Below, one piece after another: positions 6,303-9,899 of a stretch of 9,899 nucleotides of DNA. Each line of letters begins with the position of its first letter. Positions within the stretch are counted from its first letter, which is position 1. The stretch lies in contig JANXXV010000588.1 of NCBI GenBank assembly GCA_025350445.1, forward strand, positions 1 through 9,899, read 5' to 3'. Position numbers and translations under genes: made by a program. The notes below the pieces were generated by a model. The model did not search any database. It was not told the origin of the DNA and worked only from the letters and a program-made list of their open reading frames with translations. This DNA comes from Bryobacteraceae bacterium. GTDB taxonomy: Bacteria > Acidobacteriota > Terriglobia > Bryobacterales > Bryobacteraceae.

Positions 6303-8810
6303 TCAGGGAGCGATGGAGACAGCGGCGCCCTGCGGAACGCCGGCGGGTACACAGGCATTCGCTTGCGTAACGCCGGCGTATACGAGGCCCGAAAATGTGG
6401 CGTCGCAGCGTACCGCCGCCACACCGCCAAAGGATAGCCGCAACGGTTGAACGGGAGCGGGGAACGCGGGTGCGGTTGGGAGTTGGCCATCGGCGATGGC
6501 CGGAGCGACCGCGCCTTCTCCGGTAACGAACAATGTCACGATGGAACCCGGACCGGGAGCGATGAACCCGTCGTTGCAGGAGATGCTGCCGCCTGCGCTG
6601 TGATTGATGACGAGAGGAACGGCCGGCTTATTCCCGCACAGGAATATTCCAGGAGCGGCGGCGGCAACGTCAACGGAAACAGGCTGCGTCGCCAGACCTT
6701 GATACTCCACTTGAATCTGCGTGGCGCCGCGGACCTCGTAGGGAACGATTGCGCTTACCTGTCCATTGAGCGAATAGACCATCGGCGCGGCAACGCGGTC
6801 GAATAGTACGCGGGTATCGCCGATGCTCCTGGGAAGCTGCCCGTCAGGTCCATAGCCGGCAACGGCAATCGTTGGCGATCCAAAGCCTGTTCCATAGATG
6901 ACGACGGTCTCGCCGGGCGCAACCGCGCCGCCCCGAAAGCTGGCGGCATTCACAACACCATCGGGTGCGATCTTTCCCGCCGCCGCCTTTCCGGAAACCA
7001 GGTAGACCGGCGCCTCCTTGGAACCGATACTGAGCGGCAGCGCGCGGGTAGTGCCGTTCGCCTTGATCTCCACGTCGTAATCGCCAAGAAAACCGCGCGC
7101 CCGGAAGACGCCGTCCTTCCCGGTGAGGCCGGTTACGTCCGTCCACCATTGCTTGTAGATGAGATCGTTCCAGACATCGTAGTTGGGTCGTGTGGACCAG
7201 TCCTTACGAATCATGGCGGCGCGCGGCAGCCAGTGCGCACCTTCCCAGAAGCCCCAGATCATGAAGCCTTTCATCGCCGGATGACTGAAGCAGGCGGTCA
7301 TGAAGTCATGAGTGTAGTCCGCTTGAATCTGCTCGTCCGCGAGGTTCACGTCGAACTCGGTGACCTGCAAATCTTTGCCCAGCGCCGCGAACTTATCGAG
7401 AAGTTCAAGAACGCGGGAGGGCGGCGTCAGATTCGAATCGAAGTGCGACTGCAGGCCAATGCCGTCGATAGGGCCTCCGTTCGTCAGGATGTTCTCAATG
7501 ATGCGGTAATACGCATTGATGTGGTTTAGATCATAGCCGCCAGATTCCAGATTACTGTAGTCGTTGATATAGAGCTTCACCGATGGATCGGCGGCGCGCG
7601 CCTGCTGGAACCACACGGCCATTTCAGCGTCGCCGAGCGCCTTCTGAACGTCGATGTTTGTGTAGGGCTCGTTGAGGACATCCCACTCGGTCACCTTACC
7701 GGCCGCATACGACATTACCTGGGCAATGTGGCCGGAGATGCGGGAGCGAAGCGCGGCCTGATCCACCGGTTGCGCCTTAAGCATGCTCTGAACATCCGCG
7801 GGCAGATTGCTTAACCCGGGCCAGATCACATTGTGACCGCGCACCTGGGTGAAGCCATTCGCGGCGAACCAGGGCAACATGGCATCGGCCTGCGCACGGC
7901 CCCAACTCTCAATGAACGGCCATTTCAGCGCATTTTCAGTAACTACTTTGTTGAACAGTTTCTTCAGTGCATCCCGATAATTTTGACCGTCGGCGTTGGT
8001 ACGCTGCAGCGCATCGCCCGCCACGGCGGTACCGAAACCGAAAGCGTGGCGCTTCATTTTGAGGTGTACTTCGGCTCCGGGAACAGGCGTGCCGTTGTCG
8101 TCTTTCACCACTACCGCGATGTCGCCCTTACGATATTGCTCAATGCGTTGCGCGGCCGCGGCGCGCCATGGAGCGTCGGCCGCGTGCTCGTCATACGGCC
8201 AGGTGGTCAATCCCAGGGCGGAGAACGGCACGCCCTGTCCGTAGTCGACTATATTGAACCCGCCAATCTCAATTTCCTGGTTTGGATAGGTGACCCAGAA
8301 GCTGAGGTTGTAGCCGTTGGCGGCATACGACTGGGCCATCGTGAACGGCGCTTCCACCTTCTTCCAATCGGATGCGGCGGCCGCCGTGAAGGTGATGGAT
8401 TTCGTGTAGGGAGAACCGCCCTGCTCCACCACAAACGTAGCCAGCCCTTTGTCACCCGGGGCGTGAATGGTTCGCATCCAGAACGTGACCGCCACCACAT
8501 CGTTCTGCTGCGCGGCCAGCGTGTTGAAACAGCGGGGACGGATATCCCAGGGGTTCGCGTTATCGGGAACGCCGGAGGTCTTGACGTGGATCGCGGTGGA
8601 GAACGGCTGGCCTGCAACGTTCACGACCGTCATTGTTCCCGCCCCGTCGATTCTGCTGAAGCACGCCAGCGGATCTCCGGGAACGAGGGGCGCCGGTTCA
8701 GCATGAAGGCCGCCGCCTGTAAACGCGGCGATCAAGAGCAGGAGCAGAATTGGGGCCATCCACTGGAGTTTATCGCACGGAGGTGTTTTCCATCCGGCGA
8801 TTGCATGCAT
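6303..8810 (-). CDS. Secreted GH10 endo-1,4-beta-xylanase with CBM-like and TIGR03437-type C-terminal domains
   Basis: It would hydrolyse internal beta-1,4 bonds of xylan outside the cytoplasm. Numbering from the most distal in-frame ATG (8981, 892 aa): signal peptide hydrophobic core APILLLLLIAAFTGG (76-90) with likely cleavage at LHA-EP (94/95); a beta-sandwich resembling CBM4/9 or CBM22 at ~100-245; GH10 barrel at ~320-610, with VTENALKWPFIE (347-358), RGHNVIWPG (381-389), acid/base Glu438 in WDVLNEPY, nucleophile Glu542 in LQVTEFDV, and GFMIWGFWEG (572-581); a small GDYDVEI domain (~612-662); then the Solibacter-type C-terminal domain from VVNAASFRGG (676) to the end. Start is uncertain. 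I use Met58 (8810), which gives a positively charged n-region; Met75 (8759) begins directly at the hydrophobic core and has TAAACT 7 nt upstream; the 8981 start would overlap rnr. Both catalytic glutamates are intact. The next gene downstream begins 35 nt after its stop. Confidence 0.93.
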   Translation of the reverse strand: MHAIAGWKTPPCDKLQWMAPILLLLLIAAFTGGGLHAEPAPLVPGDPLACFSRIDGAGTMTVVNVAGQPFSTAIHVKTSGVPDNANPWDIRPRCFNTLAAQQNDVVAVTFWMRTIHAPGDKGLATFVVEQGGSPYTKSITFTAAAASDWKKVEAPFTMAQSYAANGYNLSFWVTYPNQEIEIGGFNIVDYGQGVPFSALGLTTWPYDEHAADAPWRAAAAQRIEQYRKGDIAVVVKDDNGTPVPGAEVHLKMKRHAFGFGTAVAGDALQRTNADGQNYRDALKKLFNKVVTENALKWPFIESWGRAQADAMLPWFAANGFTQVRGHNVIWPGLSNLPADVQSMLKAQPVDQAALRSRISGHIAQVMSYAAGKVTEWDVLNEPYTNIDVQKALGDAEMAVWFQQARAADPSVKLYINDYSNLESGGYDLNHINAYYRIIENILTNGGPIDGIGLQSHFDSNLTPPSRVLELLDKFAALGKDLQVTEFDVNLADEQIQADYTHDFMTACFSHPAMKGFMIWGFWEGAHWLPRAAMIRKDWSTRPNYDVWNDLIYKQWWTDVTGLTGKDGVFRARGFLGDYDVEIKANGTTRALPLSIGSKEAPVYLVSGKAAAGKIAPDGVVNAASFRGGAVAPGETVVIYGTGFGSPTIAVAGYGPDGQLPRSIGDTRVLFDRVAAPMVYSLNGQVSAIVPYEVRGATQIQVEYQGLATQPVSVDVAAAAPGIFLCGNKPAVPLVINHSAGGSISCNDGFIAPGPGSIVTLFVTGEGAVAPAIADGQLPTAPAFPAPVQPLRLSFGGVAAVRCDATFSGLVYAGVTQANACVPAGVPQGAAVSIAP

Positions 8811-8815
8811 GAAGC

Positions 8816-8891
8816 GGCCGGCAAATCCATCCGGCCAAGACGCGATTGATTGAGAACGCCATTGCACAGGCGGGCGGAAGCCGCGCGCCTG
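8816..8891. other. Two inverted repeats in the xylanase-rnr divergent gap
   Basis: The first is GGCCGG/CCGGCC (8816-8821 and 8831-8836, 9-nt loop). The second is a longer stem CAGGCG-G-GCGG with loop AAG and CCGC-G-CGCCTG (8867-8891): 10 pairs around one G-G mismatch. Both sit between the xylanase start and the rnr promoter, so they could be operator-like sites for the xylanase or REP-like remnants. They match no regulator site I know. Confidence 0.4.
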
Positions 8892-8942
8892 CCGGGCCTG
8901 CATCCCACCTACCTTATCGAGGCTGATTCGCAATCCGCGGCC

Positions 8943-8948
8943 TATAAT
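8943..8948 (+). promoter_or_regulatory. Perfect TATAAT -10 box of rnr
   Basis: TATAAT lies 7 nt (GTAAGCG) before the GTG start of rnr at 8956. This leaves no room for a 5' leader, so the transcript is predicted to be leaderless. There is no convincing -35 at 16-18 nt upstream. The first ATG after the box (8947-8949) is followed at once by TAA, so it cannot be the start. Confidence 0.6.
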
Positions 8949-8955
8949 GTAAGCG

Positions 8956-9741
8956 GTGCAAAAAACTACTAGCCGACTCACAGAAGCCTCCCTGCTGCAC
9001 CATATCGGGCGGTTGCCTCACTCCCGTGCCTCTTTCAAACAACTGATTCGCGAATTCGGAGCCAAGGGCGGGGCGCGCGTGGAAATGGAGGCGCTGCTCA
9101 AGAAGCTGACGGACTCCGGTCAGGTGATTGAGCTGCGCGGCGGGCAGTATGTGCTGCTTCGCGGCAGCCGCGAATTCGCGGTGGGACGGCTGAACATGCA
9201 CCGCGATGGCTACGGCTTTCTTATATCAGACAAGCCTGTGGAGGGGATCAAGGGCGACGTTTACATCCCTAAGGAATCGGCTTCACAGGCGATGCACGGC
9301 GACCGCGTGATTGTCCGCATCGCGCGAATCGAGCGCGATGGACGGGCGGACGGCGAGATTGTCAAGATTCTGAAGCGGGCTCACGTTACTGTGGTCGGCA
9401 CGTTCCAGGTGAAGCGCCGCGGGAACTTTGTGCGGCCTCAGGATGAGCGCATTCATCAGTGGATCGAGATTCCGGAGGGGATGGAAGTTCCGGCGTCGGG
9501 ATTATCGGTGAATCGGGTGGGCGTGGAGCCTTACAAGATCGGGAAGGCCGGGGACATGGACGGGATGATCGTGAACGTGGAGATCCTGGACTATGCCGAG
9601 GATCAGGAAAATGCGGTGGGGCGCGTGCTTGAAGTGCTGGGGCACGCGGGCGACTTTGGCATCGACGTGGAGATCATCATTCGCAAGCACCATATACCGC
9701 ATGAGTTTCCCGAACCGGTGATCGCGCAGGCGCGGGCGTTC
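8956..9741 (+). CDS. rnr: Ribonuclease R, N-terminal part (broken at 9741)
   Basis: RNase R is a processive 3'-5' exoribonuclease of RNA decay and structured-RNA quality control. Visible from the GTG start: winged-helix-like N-terminus (~10-68, LLHHIGRLPHSRASFKQLIR), a first cold-shock OB fold (~74-125, VGRLNMHRDGYGFLISD, GDVYIPKESASQAMHGDRVIV), a second OB-type region (~144-210, VVGTFQVKRRGNFVRPQD), and the start of the RNB domain (ENAVGRVLEVLGHAGD, then IDVEIIIRKHHIPHEF). The true sequence ends at Phe262. Beyond it the frame stays open to the window end, but that part is antisense to the gene's own catalytic region, so the ~50 further residues (HPNGIVEIP...) are not RNase R. Full length would be ~700-800 residues. 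GTG is preferred because TATAAT lies 7 nt upstream. Confidence 0.9.
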
Positions 9742-9899
9742 CACCCAAACGGCATCGTCGAAATCCCGAGCCGTTTCGCCATCGATCGTCACACTGGCAA
9801 GATCCCGGAAGTCGCGCCGCCCGAGGATCTCTTCAATTGGAACCTCCGCCGGAAACGCCCGAGCCTGCGCGATCACCGGCTCGGGAAACTCATGCGGGA
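9739..9899 (-). pseudogene. rnr: Inverted rnr fragment carrying the RNB active site
   Basis: Read on the minus strand from 9899 this encodes (I)PHEFPEPVIAQARAF, the same residues as 9694-9741 on the plus strand, and then goes on as PAEVPIEEILGRR, DFRDLASVTIDGETARDFDD and AVWVE. This is the RNase II/R catalytic segment; the ARDFDDAV aspartates are metal ligands in the family. It is thus the natural continuation of the plus-strand rnr, turned around. Past its 3' end (near 9741) the minus frame runs into the complement of the upstream rnr sequence, so it is not an independent gene. The arms 9695-9740 and 9854-9899 are inverted repeats with 43 of 46 positions equal. Confidence 0.85.

Noticed and set aside
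5716..6450. 244-codon plus-strand open frame over kinase and epimerase starts
   Set aside because: Antisense to two recognised genes, with no start signal and no known motif.
7833..8849. 338-codon plus-strand open frame opposite the xylanase
   Set aside because: It is antisense to the conserved GH10 and CBM-like coding region, has low-complexity Arg/Gly/His-rich composition and no recognisable motif; high GC makes long antisense frames common.
9502..9876. Minus-strand 124-codon frame containing RNase R catalytic residues as a separate gene
   Set aside because: Only its first half is meaningful and it is the inverted piece of rnr; after about 9741 it reads the complement of the plus-strand rnr.

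Overview
The window looks like chromosomal DNA of an Acidobacteriota bacterium, most likely the Bryobacterales/Solibacter group. The strongest sign is the C-terminus of the secreted xylanase (6303-8810): its last ~220 residues open with VVNAASFRGG and match, from memory, the Solibacter-type C-terminal domain TIGR03437. High GC, a TadZ/CpaE protein with a ...EFFSIAPSRYGL... tail, and a 100-residue CPCC protein fit that origin. No database search was possible.

Layout. 1-224: no gene recognised. 225-1430 (-): a TadZ/CpaE-type pilus assembly ATPase. 1546-1722 (-): a 58-codon remnant whose first 22 residues are the start of the mechanosensitive channel MscL, after which MscL similarity stops. 1816-1891 (-): tRNA-Lys(UUU) with encoded CCA. 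2038-2340 (+): small CPCC protein, apparently leaderless. 2344-2415: hairpins between convergent genes. 2458-6267 (-): a tight four-gene run, transcribed in the order adenosine-specific kinase (DUF355/PF04008 type), NAD(P)-binding epimerase-like protein, DapA-superfamily aldolase/lyase, MetY-type O-acetylhomoserine sulfhydrylase. 6303-8810 (-): secreted GH10 endo-xylanase with an N-terminal CBM-like domain and the Solibacter C-terminal domain. 8956 onward (+): start of RNase R, divergent from the xylanase.

How the genes may work together. Within the four-gene run, kinase and epimerase overlap by 4 nt (if the GTG start is used), epimerase and lyase by 1 nt, and lyase and MetY are 14 nt apart, so translational coupling is likely. 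A promoter with a -10 box exactly 6 nt before the kinase ATG could serve the whole run. The epimerase-like protein lacks the catalytic lysine of the SDR YxxxK motif, so its pairing with the DapA-like enzyme points to an uncharacterised step on a sugar acid or oxo-acid rather than a standard pathway.

Most unusual points. (1) The last ~160 nt are an inverted piece of the same rnr gene: 9695-9740 returns as its reverse complement at 9854-9899 with three differences, all at synonymous third codon positions. The RNB active-site motif (ARDFDDAV) therefore lies on the minus strand. This looks like a fold-back or assembly chimera between two strain alleles, with a real inversion as the alternative. 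(2) A truncated mscL lies 93 nt beyond the 3' end of tRNA-Lys. (3) Three genes have -10 boxes 6-7 nt before the start codon, consistent with leaderless mRNAs. I found no convincing new defence or mobile system.
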